64,000 bases of DNA from Apostichopus japonicus (GCF_037975245.1 NC_092579.1:4366001-4430000), one strand, 5' to 3'; numbered from the stretch's first letter, positions 11,191-22,895 are shown. A program made the numbers and translations. Notes: generated by a model from the letters alone, not told the origin.

Positions 11191-12102
11191 CCGGGACGTT
11201 ATGATGTGACGGTGGAAATAGCCAATAGCGTCTCTGCCCCCGTGGTGACGTCAAAGACCATCTATCTCTATGAGAGCATATCAAACATGCAGATCATTGA
11301 AGGGCCACAGACCGGAGCCGGCATGGAGAAGAGACTGATGCTCAACATTGACAACTTGGGATACCATCCCTGCATCGTGGTGGACTTTGATGATGGGGAC
11401 TTGGAGTACTACGGTAACGAGACCACATGCGTCGCCATAGCCGGCTACGAGGGGGCCGGGTATGCTGGACCATTCACTACAAATCTGGACCACACTTATC
11501 TGGAGGCCGGTACGAAACATGTACAAATCCAGGCGCACAACTTAGTGTCTAATCTCAGGGAGGACATCTTCTTCGTGGTCGGCGAGGGAGATTGCCGCAG
11601 TCCCAACCTCTACATCCGTGACGGTTACAGGTACTTCAACGGACCTCGCATCGTGTTGAGGACCGACTTCACCTATCTCCGTGGCGCGACCGTCTTGGAT
11701 TGCAGCCTGACCGATAACGTCAAATACTGGTTCCTGTCAGAGTATGACCCTTACAATGGCACAGCAATACCAGGGTCAGAGGTCAACCTGACATCTCTGA
11801 GTCCCGGACAAGACCTCTACATACCGTCGGGGACCAGCTCGTCCGAGATCAGGTTACCGCCGTACTATCTCCCGGTGGGATTTTACCGTTTCACGTACAC
11901 CGTGGTGATGAATGACTTCACGCAGACGGTGGATCCGGTGCTGGCCTTTGTACACGAGTACATGGAGGTGAGACAAGGCGTCATCCAGGCTAGGATCATT
12001 GAAGGTCCCAGTACATTCACTACTCTGGGATCAAACCAATCACTCCTTCTCAGGCCAGGAAACTTCTCAAGGGATCTGGATCTCGAGGATCAAGTTGAGC
12101 AG
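11191..12102 (+). CDS. Exon 10: PKD-like repeats and start of REJ module
   Basis: Residues 699-1002, a 912-bp exon and the largest internal one. It opens with PGRYDVTVEIANSVSAP, then a further PKD-like repeat (CIVVDFDDGDLEYYGNE and LDHTYLEAGTKHVQIQAHN). A REJ-type segment follows from Cys 833: CRSPNLYIRDGYRYFNGP, KYWFLSEYD, LPPYYLPVGFYRFTYTVVM. GC content is clearly higher than in the flanking introns. Donor GAG CAG/gtaata. Confidence 0.9.
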
Positions 12103-12458
12103 GTAATAGACGTTTTAGGTATCAGTGTAAACTATTTACTGGGGAGTGAAGGACCAATACATAAACTTGGGTGGTCATCTATATTGATGCTTTGACCAAT
12201 TGTTCTCTATGTTCATGATGTTTAATTGATTCATTAATATATTAATTCATAAATTATTTAATTTATATTTAATTCAATTAATTCATAATGATTTAATTTA
12301 TACATTATTAATATGTTGATTCATATCTGATGACATATATCTACTATGGAAGAAGACACAGTCTATGAACAGATATGCAGCAACATTTTGAGTCTGATAT
12401 ATTTTCTTTCTGTAGTATGCCATCACTATGGGGTCACTCCTAGCTGTGTCACTGGTGT

Positions 12459-12491
12459 GTGACAGGTGTGTGACAGGTGTGTGACAGGTGG
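12459..12491. repeat. Short GTGTGACAG tandem repeat
   Basis: Three near-identical 12-bp units (GTGTGACAGGTG) within intron 10, which otherwise holds AT-rich sequence and a poly(A) run near 12674. Confidence 0.8.
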
Positions 12492-12916
12492 AACTGCCTG
12501 TGTACTGACAAACTGTATTCAATTCCGTTTCAGTGTTTGTTTAATTTAAATTTGGTTCATGATTTACTGTATGTTGCAGCAGAAAATATCTTCTCCACCC
12601 GAAAGTGTAATACTTCACGTGTAATGTGGAACTCTTCAATGATCAAGTTTGTGGGATTAAAATGTTCTGACCAAAAAAAAAAAAAAAAAAAATGCCTAAT
12701 CATATTTCACTGCTTTTGTTGTTAATTTTGATTACAAACAAAAGCAGAAGAGATTAAGTTATAAAAACAAAAGCACCGAAAGAAATAAAAATATGCAAAA
12801 TGAAAGAAACAAATATTGGTCACTAACTGTTCTATCTATGATGATCCTTTTGTTTGAAGATCATCACTTCATTTACTAAGCTTTAAATTTCCTTTTTCCT
12901 TTCGATTATTTTGAAG

Positions 12917-13046
12917 ACGTTTGATGAGTTTCGTTACTTCTGTAAGCGTTTCTATGAAGAGTGGCCTCTGAATGACAACGCTACCATCGCTAGCGGTTAC
13001 TTTGTGTCTGCTGGGATGGTCGACTTTGGTGGATGCTTCGACGAAG
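12917..13046 (+). CDS. Exon 11: REJ module
   Basis: Residues 1003-1045: TFDEFRYFCKRFYEEWPLND, then GGCFDEG. The acceptor (ttgaag/acg) is weak in pyrimidines just before the AG. The frame is open upstream to 12911, so the precise border is slightly uncertain. Donor GAA G/gtgaaa. Confidence 0.75.
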
Positions 13047-13310
13047 GTGAAACGTTTATTTCAAAGACAAAATTTATCCGCATTATAATACGTTTACTTA
13101 AACTGGTCAAACCCATAATGATTAATAACAATTTTATACTTAAGCTTCAAAGTTTGTGTAAACAATAGGTGTATTGTTTAACTGTCTATCAAAGTATGAA
13201 AATATCGATATATATATATATATGGATGTTGTTCCTTTATGTTGTTTTGCTTACATTTATTCTTTTAATGGTTAGTATTGCCCTGGTATTTTATCTTTTC
13301 ATATTTAAAG

Positions 13311-13479
13311 GACCTGGAAGGCTAGACATTGCAGCACCTCTGTATCTGTTGAGAGGTTCCGAACTCTTGGTCAACATGACATATAATATTCTGGTGGAAG
13401 TAGAAAGGGAAGGACGAATTGGGACCACAAATCTGACTATTCTGGTGGTTGAGGGCAGTATTCCTCGTCCTATCATTAC
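13311..13479 (+). CDS. Exon 12: REJ module
   Basis: Residues 1046-1101: GPGRLDIAAPLYLLRGSELL, then YNILVEVEREGR and LTILVVEGSIPRPIIT. REJ modules have this strand pattern, with a V..G..P.P. end. Donor AC/gtaaga splits a Thr codon, and the next exon supplies the missing base. Confidence 0.84.
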
Positions 13480-13931
13480 GTAAGATAAATAAACCGATCG
13501 TCTGAGCGTTTTGTTAGTACTTTGTGTGAGCCTCTCTCACTATTTGAGATCTCAGTCACACACTGACACAAGTGACCGGTCAGCACTCTGAGATATGGAG
13601 GAGTTGATGATTTTATTATTTTAGCTAGAAATAAAACAATCTAGAAAACTCCCAGCAGCCCAGTTGTGAGTTCACAGCAGGCTGTTCCCAATTACACACC
13701 TACTTTTATTCTATATTTCTTTTACCTTTGTATTAATAGTTATGTTGATGTTTTTAATCATAATTTAAAATTGCTTTAAATTAATTTGTATTTGTTATAT
13801 TTTAATTTTGTTGTCTCGTTTACTTTGTTGAACTGTCATTGTTTTGCTGTTCATTTTTAAAATTTTCTTTAGAGCTAGCAATACAAGGCTCCAGAAATAT
13901 TTCAAACTTTTGTCTCATTTTATTTCCGCAG

Positions 13932-14110
13932 CTTCGAAGAGAACGTAGTCGTCGAGGATGATGGCACGGTTTCACTGAATCCTACAGAGGCCCTGAGGTT
14001 GGACGCCAAGTGTGATGGAGACTGCGAAGATGTCACTGTAGAATGGTCCTTCCAGATATTTAATGGAACTCATTATATAGAGATTGACGGATGGGATCTC
14101 TATTCTACTG
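13932..14110 (+). CDS. Exon 13: REJ module
   Basis: Residues 1102-1161: VSLNPTEALRLDAKCDGDCE, then VTVEWSFQIFNG. The L.A.C..DC....Y.W pattern is that of a REJ repeat. Acceptor ccgcag, donor ACT G/gtatgt. Confidence 0.85.
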
Positions 14111-14318
14111 GTATGTGGCTATCAAATCTCTAAATATTTAAACATTCCTTACTAGTCTTCAGAATTTTTTTCTGAAAGGGCCTTTTATTTGGATTTTTAT
14201 TTGGATGTAGTAATTAACAATGATGGAACAAAGAGAGAGCATTAACAAAGATTTTATCTACTGCCATTAAAATATTTATTAAAATTACTAAAATTATTAA
14301 AATATAGACAGTTAGGAT

Positions 14319-14358
14319 GACCTGATATTTCTCTCTTAGCAGGATCTTCATCAAAGGC
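14319..14358 (-). other. 40-nt hairpin-like motif, copy 1
   Basis: Read on the minus strand, this is 40 nt starting GCCTTTGATGAAGATCCTGC and ending GAAATATCAGGTC. It is colinear with the copies at 18656 and 38666 without gaps (33 of 40 identical to the 18656 copy). Its inner stem is broken. See findings. Confidence 0.6.
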
Positions 14359-14609
14359 TATTTGAACCGAATTGAAAATAGGCTAAGGAAACGTTCAAAG
14401 TACAGATGGACGATTGGGAATAGAAGTGAATAGAGTAAAATTAGACCGCACCAAAGTCAATGAGATGATGAGAGGAAGGAGTCCCTGCTGTAATCGAAAT
14501 ATCAATCAAATCTTATTGTATTTTACTCTTTTGTGTTGGTATTTTAGGATTATTTTTATTAGGTTATTATTTATTTTCACTGTATTTGTTTCCTTTTTAT
14601 CGTTTTTGG

Positions 14610-14665
14610 TTTTTGTGAAGTGCATTCATACTTTTTGTGATTTAGCGCTATATAAATGACGTATT
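14610..14665. other. GCGCTATATAA-type tail motif
   Basis: TTTAGCGCTATATAAATGAC at about 14641-14660. A similar AGCGCTATATAAGTG occurs at 25383-25397. Motifs of this type often sit near the 3' ends of LINE or SINE families in aquatic animals; that origin is inferred only. Confidence 0.4.
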
Positions 14666-14914
14666 TATTTATTATAAAATAACGTTTCCTGTTTACAACT
14701 TTGTTACATTCAAACGTAATGATTAAATTACTAGCTTATTATAAATATCGAGTGAAGCATACAAGGGAGGTTGTCTTATTTGGGTCAATTGTGGTCATAC
14801 TTGAATCAATATTCCACTGGTTTCGGTAACACTGTTGTAAAGTAGGGACCTAAGATAAATCTCTTTGGTTTGATAGGGTTGTTAATGCGAGTTTGTCTTG
14901 TTGCTTCCGTCTAG

Positions 14915-15175
14915 GGAATGTCACTCAGGAGCTGTATCTCTCCGAGGATTTCTACAAGGACCTCGTCCCGTACGGATCTGATCTGAGAATCCAGGCCCTG
15001 ATGACGTCCCCTTCTGGTAAAACTGGAATATCCCGATTTGACTCCTTCGTCAACCCTCCCCCCGGGGGTGGCTCTTGCTCCGTCGCTCCTCTCAATATTA
15101 CGTTGGAGGATGAGATCACGATCTCATGTCAAGGATGGACAGATGAACACAGAGTCTCAACTTATACATTTATTG
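14915..15175 (+). CDS. Exon 14: REJ module signature
   Basis: Residues 1162-1248. This exon has the clearest REJ signature: FVNPPPGGGSCSVAPLN (1206-1222), followed by ITISCQGWTDE (Cys 1233, Trp 1236) and YTFIG. In REJ proteins the N.PP.GG.C.V.P motif precedes a C.GW.D motif in the same way. Donor G/gtaaga. Confidence 0.92.
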
Positions 15176-15333
15176 GTAAGAAAGTCATCTTTGATGGTCA
15201 AATCAGAAATGCTATTCAGTCCTAGAACTGGAAACCTCAATTTTTGTAAAGTCAGGTTTTTGTGTGTATCTGAAGACAATGTTTTTCCCAAAGCAGGATA
15301 AGAGCCAGTGACCTCAGGAAAGAATGTGGTAGG

Positions 15334-15776
15334 TGTACAACAGCATGCATACGAATACCTCAGTATGAGTACAACAGCAAGAGTATGAGTACAACAGTAT
15401 TAGTATGAGTACATCAGCATGAGTATAAGAACAACAGTAATAGTACGACTACAACAGCAAGAGTATGAGTTTAACAGTATTAGTATAAGTACAACAGTAT
15501 TAGTATGAGTACATCAGCATGAGTATAAGAACAACAGTAATAGTACGACTACAACAGCAAGAGTATGAGTTCAACAGTATTAGTATAAGTACGACAGTAT
15601 TAGTATGAGTACAACAGCATGAGTATAAGTACAACAGTAATAGTATGAGTACAACAGTACCAGTATGAATACAACAGCAATACAACAGTATTAGTATGAG
15701 TACAACAGTACCAGTATGAATACAACAGCAATACAACAGTATTAGTATGAGTACAACAGCATTAGTAGGAGTACAA
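15334..15776. repeat. Degenerate GTACAACAGTATTAGTATGA array
   Basis: About 440 bp of 18-24 bp units built from GTACAACAG and TATTAGTATGA blocks, with higher-order duplications (for example 15412-15480 resembles 15512-15580). Intronic, after exon 14. Apparent open frames on the minus strand are Tyr/Cys/Ile repeats and not genes. Confidence 0.92.
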
Positions 15777-16115
15777 ATTAAAAGCTTCTTCATAATGGCC
15801 ATTTAGAGGCACATTACCTAATGGGGGGAGGGGGATGGAGGTGGGGTCATGTAAATCATACATAGTAAACAAACTGTTTTTGAGATGTAGTATTCTCTTG
15901 TTGAAAGATGTTGATTGTTTCTTTGAAGAACCTGGAGCATTTACCATGTATATACATTCAATTTGACAGAGTTATTTGACAAGGTTTTGTTCTGTGACAG
16001 CGTTTGGATTTGATTAGGATGAAAGGAGACTGTTTCCAGGAACCTGCAGCATTTATCTTTGCACATGAATATATTCAAATTTGACCAAGACATTTCTTTA
16101 ATTTTTCTGTAACAG

Positions 16116-16303
16116 CTCTTGGTTTTGATCAGGAGGAAGGAGAGACTGTCTCTGAGGATTTACAACTGTTTTTTGGTCGTCATCCGAAGTCACGAGTTCT
16201 TCCTCCTCTCGGCGACAGCTCTAACGAGTATAGATTACAGCTCAGTGTCATAATCACAGATACACGTGGAGCCTGGGCTACATACGACCTAGGATTCATC
16301 CAG
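16116..16303 (+). CDS. Exon 15: REJ module, C-terminal part
   Basis: Residues 1249-1311: ALGFDQEEGETVSEDLQLFF, then NEYRLQLSVIITDTRGAWAT. The L.V.I.D..GA pattern is typical of the end of the REJ core. Donor CAG/gtatta. Confidence 0.85.
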
Positions 16304-16665
16304 GTATTATCATGTGGAGAATCTGAACTTTAAAAATATAGAAACAAACACAAATAATGAACAGATATAAGTAATAAACAAGCAGAAATGAGCAGATTTT
16401 GCATTAAGAGAATGAATGCTTTTCATATGTAAGGGAGGGGGAGTGGTGGTGGTGGTGTTAGGGGTGGGGGATTGTAAAGAGAAAGTTCCTTCAGAATTCA
16501 AATCCAGATTTCATGATAAATCGATATACAATAGGCATGCTCCTCATGTTTTAGAAAAACCATATTCGAAAGTCTGCATTTGTAACAGAACAAAAATATC
16601 AAATTAAATCAAACATTTTTTTCTCATGTGACGTTTACAAACCATCATTTCCTCTCACATCTCAG

Positions 16666-16819
16666 GTGTACCCCAGCTCCCGTATCGACGCTCTCTTGGA
16701 GTTTAATGCGAACCTCAGCCAGCAGTACGACAGTCTTCGCGACGCTCAGGATACCTTTCAGATTAACGAGAGAATATTGTTGGATGGCGCCCTCCTTAAT
16801 CAATATCGGTCTAACTCTA
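16666..16819 (+). CDS. Exon 16: helical REJ-to-GAIN segment
   Basis: Residues 1312-1362: VYPSSRIDALLEFNANLSQQ, then ERILLDGALLNQYRSNSS. Helical and charged, as in the region after the REJ core of polycystin-1 proteins. Donor TCT A/gtaaga. Confidence 0.84.
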
Positions 16820-17047
16820 GTAAGAATACCTGTTTGCTAACAGTTTTATTTTATTTCTATTTTGTAAAAATACCTATCGAAAAAAAAAATTAAATGGAAA
16901 ATTTACACTAATGCTTTTTCATATTCTTATCAATTCTTAAGATAGTTTTAGTATTGGGTTTGAATAATAGATATTAAAAATTATTTTCATCTTCTGCTTT
17001 AATGTAACGTTTTCCTGTTTTTTCCACACTCCCTTTCTTTGCCACAG

Positions 17048-17139
17048 TTAATAAAATGAATTATGATCTGGCCGCTCTAGGGTTAAGTTCCGATGCTATT
17101 CAAGATGAAGGAACCGCATCTAGTCCATTGGAAGAACCT
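17048..17139 (+). CDS. Exon 17: REJ-to-GAIN segment
   Basis: Residues 1363-1393: INKMNYDLAALGLSSDAIQD and an acidic end. Small exon; acceptor cacag, donor CCT/gtaagc, phases fit. Confidence 0.78.
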
Positions 17140-17730
17140 GTAAGCCTCTACTATATTCATCATTATTCATTAGTTCTTGGCAATAATAACTGAGGTCAAG
17201 TTGATGCAGACACTCTGAGATTAAGGCATTGCTTTTTTTTCAGTGTTTCTATGTTAAGGCTTGTTAATACTGCATAAATTCTTTGTTCAAAGTTTTGCAT
17301 ATCAGTTGAGCAAAATAGCATTATGCTTAAAAAGTAGAAATGTGAAAGGCATGGAAAGTGATGGAAATTTTTGAATGATTTCCCTAAATTGTTTCCTCCT
17401 GAAAATGATCCCAAACTTGATTTTCTATGAAAAAGGTCCTTAAATTTCTGACTTTTATCATGGAATAAAACAAAACATGGAATGTTATTTTTAAAGATGT
17501 GGGAACCCCGAGATACTACACATTACCATGTTGTCATTTGTTGTTGATGTGTAAGAGTATCGTTTACTGTATATTTTGGGCACTCTATGCCTGAGTGCTG
17601 CAGACCCTTGCAATAATGTTGTGAGAAGACCCTTGAAGCTTTAATTCATAGTAAAAATGTGAAGTACCTGAGTCAAGCTGGTAACATTTAAATTTTCTTC
17701 CTCTTCATGTTTTTTTATCTTCTCTGGCAG

Positions 17731-17787
17731 GATGAAGTAGTGAAGATTACACAATCCCGAGAATCTGACAGAATTAAAAGTGCCTAT
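17731..17787 (+). CDS. Exon 18: REJ-to-GAIN segment (19 codons)
   Basis: Residues 1394-1412: DEVVKITQSRESDRIKSAY. Short charged exon, supported by ggcag/ acceptor, TAT/gtgagt donor and phase 0 on both sides. Could be an alternative (cassette) exon because it is a multiple of three. Confidence 0.7.
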
Positions 17788-18265
17788 GTGAGTAGAAAAG
17801 GTTATCTTGTTTTTTTTTGTATTGATATTATGTGAAGGGCTACCATGCCTCCTGAACCTCAAAGTAAAAATGACAACGTTTTGAATGTAAAGTTCTGCTT
17901 AAGGTTTCGAAATGTTACATAGTGTGTTACTTCCTTACATGCGTTGTAAACCATTTTACCATGTTCTATATGTTGCAACCGTGTTACTTTCTATGTAACC
18001 ATGTTATATACCTTCCAACCGTGTTAGATACTTTATACAACGATATTTATTGAGTGTCCATGTTAAAAAACTTTTAAGATAATATTATTATTTTGCATTT
18101 TTTATGATTATTTTGGAAGAAAATGTTACATATTATTCAGCAGACATTAGACATATTCCTTACATACATATTCCTTACATATTCCTTACATACATAGAAA
18201 TTAAGTAGAGTAATAGATCTACTTTATTGTATTACACTTTCAATAATGTTTCTTGTTTCCGATAG

Positions 18266-18391
18266 CTTCGTTCACGGTTGGCCAAGCTTACAGAGCAGGC
18301 TCCTGTTTCATCTGTGGATGATGTCATTGGAGTTGCCTCAGCCACTCTTACCCTGACTCACGCTCCGGAAGAACAGTCTCATCAATTTCTG
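18266..18391 (+). CDS. Exon 19: post-REJ helical segment
   Basis: Residues 1413-1454: LRSRLAKLTEQAPVSSVDDV, then SATLTLTHAPEEQSHQFL. Polycystin-1-like proteins share a segment of this type (...R..L...L......L.Q.A..L...T..P.E.S...Q). Donor CTG/gtaagt. Confidence 0.87.
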
Positions 18392-18655
18392 GTAAGTCTG
18401 AGGTCTGTCCAATGTCTTACAAGTTTGAATAGTACCCCCTTCCCTACCCTTCCCCCTACCCCCTTCCCTGAATCCTCTCTTTGTCCCTCCACTGTTTATC
18501 TCCTACCTCTCCTCCCTGTTGGTTTCTTTATTTCTTCTCTCCATTCCTTGTCTACTAATCCCCTTACATATATCTCTTTGTGTTCACCATGCTCATAAAC
18601 CTGTCTGTATTCTGTATGTGTTTTTTTCTCTTCTGGTACTGTTACTTGTGATTTA

Positions 18656-18695
18656 GCCTATGATGAAGATCCTGCTAGGATCGAAACGTCAGGCC
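18656..18695 (+). other. 40-nt hairpin-like motif, copy 2
   Basis: Starts GCCTATGATGAAGATCCTGC and ends GAAACGTCAGGCC. The inner stem GATCC/GGATC closes a 5-nt loop and the outer stem GCCT/AGGC closes the whole. It follows a CT-rich stretch (18420-18545). Confidence 0.65.
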
Positions 18696-19425
18696 AATTT
18701 ACTTTTACATAAGTTGGAATAGTGTCATCAATTTCTGGTAAAATTTTGAATTTTTCAACAATTTTTTGTAAGTTTGAATAGTTCCAACAATTCTTGGTAA
18801 GTCTGAGGTCCCACCAATGTCTTTCTAATTATGAACTTATATTCTTATAATTTCTAAGTTTGAAAAGTCCTACCAGTTTTTGTTGAATCTGAAAGACAAA
18901 TTTGAATCATGAACAAAACCATCCATACTTGCTAGATTTAAAGAGTTCTTTCAACTCTTTGTAAATCTAAAATTTGGTGTCATCTGGTTTAAATTTGATC
19001 AGCCTCACCAAGTCATGCTCAATTCTGAACATTTATGCAGGTTTGAAATAATAACAGTGTCATAAATTTAATGTTGAAACACATAAACTTCTAATATATC
19101 TGAAATTGGTGTCATCATATGTAACTTTTATTAATGTAACTATATTCTTTCAAAAACGTAAAATAAAAAAAATAAAAAATTCTTGCTTGAAATCTGAAAG
19201 AGTCCAATCAGCTTCCAATAAATCTGTATTAGATATTCAGCCCCACTAATTGTAAAGTCTAGATTGTCTCACAAATGTCTTACAAACCGTGAGTAGTCTC
19301 CTTTGTTTCAAAGTATCATAGTTCCTCAGTTCATAGAAATATATGACAATCCAATATGTAGGAATACAATACCAGAGGTTGATAAATTGTGTTCAATATA
19401 CCACATTATTACTGAAAGCCTAAAG

Positions 19426-19955
19426 CAGGGGTTCCCTAACTGGGGTATATGAACCGCCAGGGGGTGCGTGAGCACATTCTAGGGGTATTGTGAGACGTTT
19501 CTGAAAGTCAAAACTAGAGTACATTTTGTTGAACTAAAAAATGATATATCATATAATTTAGTAATGTACAAAAGTCGTACCTATCGACAAACTCTTTTTG
19601 CGTTCCATACGCATATGTTGCCATAGTAGTACAGTACACATATGTTGCCATAGTATTACCGTACCTTACATGTGATAAAATACAGGAGCATCCGTCTCAT
19701 CGTTTGTGATGGGTGATCGATCGTGATACAATTCGTGATACAATTCGTGATCTGATCTTGAAGTTTCCAAATAAATATTTGTTCATCTCTTGTTTTTTTT
19801 CATAACAATATTTTGTACAGATCTTTTACGAAGAACTGTTATGCTTATTATAGCATAATAATGACTCAGATCGTGTCTCAAAAAGTTGGGGGTTTCATGG
19901 ACAACTCTGAAATTCACAGGGGGTTCATGGGGGGATAAAGTTAGGGAAGCTTTTG
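19426..19955. mobile_element. Non-autonomous hAT-type transposon (530 bp) with 8-bp TSD
   Basis: Left end CAGGGGTTCCCTAACTGGGG. The right end, read in reverse, is CAAAAGCTTCCCTAAC. Both ends are flanked by the same 8 bp, GCCTAAAG (19418-19425 and 19956-19963). An 8-bp duplication and CA...TTCCC ends are hallmarks of hAT elements. No transposase frame inside. It lies in intron 19. Confidence 0.93.
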
Positions 19956-20075
19956 GCCTAAAGGCTGAATGGGACAGGAATCAATCATTGCAGCAATATT
20001 TCGCTACTGTTTGATGGAATTCTTCATTTATTTTATTACCATTTTAAAAATTCTTCTCCTTTTTCGGTCATACAG

Positions 20076-20201
20076 GAATCAACATCAAATAGCATGTTAA
20101 AAATGGTGGATACCATGGAAACGGTCAGTGACAAAGAATCAGGCTCCAAAGTCCTCTTTGCTGGATTCAAGATGCTGATATGTATTGGCAACATGTACCA
20201 G
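20076..20201 (+). CDS. Exon 20: post-REJ helical segment
   Basis: Residues 1455-1496: ESTSNSMLKMVDTMETVSDK, then FAGFKMLICIGNMYQ. It continues the helical segment of exon 19. Acceptor tacag, donor CAG/gtaaag, phase 0 on both sides. Confidence 0.84.
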
Positions 20202-20298
20202 GTAAAGGATGTCACCTCTTCAAATCAAATCTGATTGGTCCATTTAAACTTCATTGTCTTTTTTTCATGTAAGAATCTGCTCCTCATGTCATTATCCT

Positions 20299-20531
20299 AT
20301 GTATGTATTTTAGAAACTCCTGCAAGCAGGAACTCGCGAAGAAGCCATCATTGGCTTATCAAAGCCGCAAGCTGACCGAAGTCAGTATCTTAGATTCATA
20401 TTTCACGTCCATGATTATGAATTGTCAATTTTCAACAACTCTGTAACTGCATGACATACATTAATCTTGGAGTGACTCGAACTCATGATCTTATGATTGA
20501 AAGGCACTGTCTTTACCCACTGAGCTAACAC
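20299..20531 (-). mobile_element. tRNA-derived SINE, copy 1 (minus strand)
   Basis: Reverse complement of the copies at 30265 and 46276. On the minus strand it begins GTGTTAGCTCAGTGGGTAAA (Pol III A box), then has a B-box-like GAGTTCGAGTC, a unique body with CTGACTTCGGTCAGCTTGCG, and a TACATACATA tail. It lies in intron 20. Confidence 0.9.
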
Positions 20532-20596
20532 TCCACTCCTATCTGTGTAAGATTTATCTCTTTACATAAAACCGTGATTTTAAATTTTCTTGGAAG

Positions 20597-20717
20597 GGGT
20601 CGGCTAAATCTATCGACGACCCGATGCTAATCATCGACGAGCATGAACAGTCTGAAGACCAGAGTTACGGTTCTTTGTCTAACAGGATTCAAGAATCATC
20701 TGTAGCAGCCACTGAAG
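20597..20717 (+). CDS. Exon 21: acidic linker
   Basis: Residues 1497-1536: GSAKSIDDPMLIIDEHEQSE, then IQESSVAATEG. Low-complexity acidic/Ser linker. The acceptor (ttggaag/GGG) is weak and the donor is GAA G/gtattt, so the borders are less certain than elsewhere. The phases do agree. Confidence 0.72.
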
Positions 20718-21965
20718 GTATTTGAATATTTGAATATTCGTAATTATGCTTTGGAAACCTTATTTATCAAAAGGATAAATTTTAAGGAGTCATCCATTGC
20801 AAAACAAGAACACTTACCAAGATAGGGTGGTTTATTTAAGGGAAGGGATTTGTCGGGGGGGGGGGATGTCGTGGCATTACATCTGTTGGCAGTATTGTAA
20901 TATCTGTAAACTGTGGGTGATCTTTGTGGGTGATGAAGGAAGGAAAAATGACAGTTATAAGAGATATGGTAATGAGTTAAGACTAATGAATATACATGAA
21001 GTGTATGTGCCATTTGAGTGAAGATGAATGTGCAGTAATGAATTTAGTCACTGAAAGTTAAGTCAGTATGTATATAGGCTAGGTATGATGTTGTAATAAA
21101 GGAGCACTCATAATAATCTTGAGGTTGCTGAATGTCATTGAATATTCATAAACCTTTTATGAAATTTGAGTGGGATGGATCACTGAATTTTACAATAGGA
21201 ACCTAGATGTTCTTTTTTTTGCTGTAATCCCTTCTAGATTGTACAGGTAAATTTTGGGGGATTCGTGATGCCATTCAGTACGACTTAAAGTTTTGAGAAA
21301 GACAATTATTCAGTAACAGGGAAGGGTTAAGTGTTCAAATTTTGTGTAGCATATACATTCTGAATGTTTTGGCTCATTTAATACTATAGTTTTCTGTGTA
21401 GAAAACTGCCATACATCTTTACACTGGTATAGCCACTTGACCATGTTGTTTAACATATTAGGATGCGGTTCTAGATAAATTATTCCCTCATTTATGATTC
21501 AGTTTCATTAAGTAATAGCCAAGGTTAATACTTATCATGTAGTGTAGCAATTAAGATTAAAGATATGTCCCATTTTATCTGTCTTAAAGAGATCATTAGA
21601 AGTGCTGTCAGTAGAAGGTATCAAACTCAGTCCTGTGAATAAGAATGAAAAAGAGATTAAATTTATCATCCACAAATCGCAACTTTGTCTGCATTGAATG
21701 CTGCTTTTATTAATGTATTGTGCAATTCTTTTTATTTAAAGAATAATGCTGCAGCCTCTCTTTGGCCAAAAACAAACGATATGAAAAATACGTCTGTTTG
21801 GAACATTTAATTTATCAATCAAACTTGACAGAAAATTTATTTGCAATTTGCAATAAATTGAAGTGAGTTTCGAAAGGAACAGAGTAGAGTGAAATTTTAG
21901 TTCTTCAATATATTTTAAATCATGTGGCATGAAGGAATTTATGACTTTCTTCCCCGTCACTTCAG

Positions 21966-22015
21966 CTTCACAGACAAATGCAGATGGAGCGATTGACGAG
22001 GAAAAGAGAAACAAG
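21966..22015 (+). CDS. Exon 22: linker (50 bp)
   Basis: Residues 1537-1553: ASQTNADGAIDEEKRNK. Very short; supported by a good ttcag acceptor, a weak AAG/gttggt donor and exact phase (1 in, 0 out). Hydrophilic linker before the GAIN-like region. Confidence 0.66.
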
Positions 22016-22103
22016 GTTGGTATCTCATTAATGCTGGTAACTCGGCTATAAATGTAATCGATATGTATGATGTATATATCTGATGATCTAAGAATGCTTC
22101 CTC

Positions 22104-22260
22104 TACACTTTACACTTGTAAGACAGATCATTTCAGGTTCAAGACAGATCATTCCAGGTTCAAGAATGATTACTCCTGGTTCGAGACGATTACTCTAGTT
22201 TTCAGACATGTCTTATAGTTTAAGATGGATTTTAGTTTGTAACAGATTATTTTGTTTTGT
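22104..22260. repeat. Degenerate AGACAGATCATT tandem repeats
   Basis: Several 22-26 bp units (TTCAAGACAGATCATTYCAG) decaying rightwards, in intron 22. Confidence 0.7.
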
Positions 22261-22470
22261 TTAAGGGAGATTAAAACCTTCAGGTCGTGGGTCAAAGGTT
22301 TCTGTGTGCAAATAGTTTGTGTTGTCTGGAAAGGATTACTGCCGCTCTAGGATGATTGCATTCTGGATTGATACTGTTAATTCTAAATCTTTTGAAGAAA
22401 TCTGGGCTCAACAGTTTATGTGGGAAAGACAACGTATCTTGTAGGACACCGAATTCAGTCTCTTAAATTT

Positions 22471-22743
22471 TGATCGATATCTGAGCGATATTTAGAGCGA
22501 TATCTAAAGCGATATTTAGAGCGATATCTGAGCACAACCAGAACGTGTCTTGTGGAAGTATATTCCCGAGGTATATCAACGTGGAAGTATATTCCCATGA
22601 AACTACCATGAACGTGTCTGGTGGAAGATATTTAGATCGATATCTGAGCGATATCTAGAGCGACATTTAGAGCGATACCTAGAGCGATATCAGCGATATT
22701 TAGAGCGATATCTGAGCACAACCAGAACGTGTCTGGCGGAAGT
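22471..22743. repeat. GATATC/GAGCGATATT array, two blocks
   Basis: 12-13 bp units (GCGATATCTAGA and variants) form two blocks, 22471-22530 and 22630-22712. Each is followed by CTGAGCACAACCAGAACGTG TCTGG-type sequence, so the block with its flank has been duplicated. Intron 22. Confidence 0.9.
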
Positions 22744-22895
22744 TATATACTTTCAGGAAAGTTAATATTTGTCTGGTATTCAACAGACGATTCTTGGTCT
22801 AAGCCTGATTACGGTACCGATCCCAGCTATGTTCTGATCTATATTATATATTGAATGGATTTCTTCATCTCTCGAATCTACCATCTCCTTGTCTA

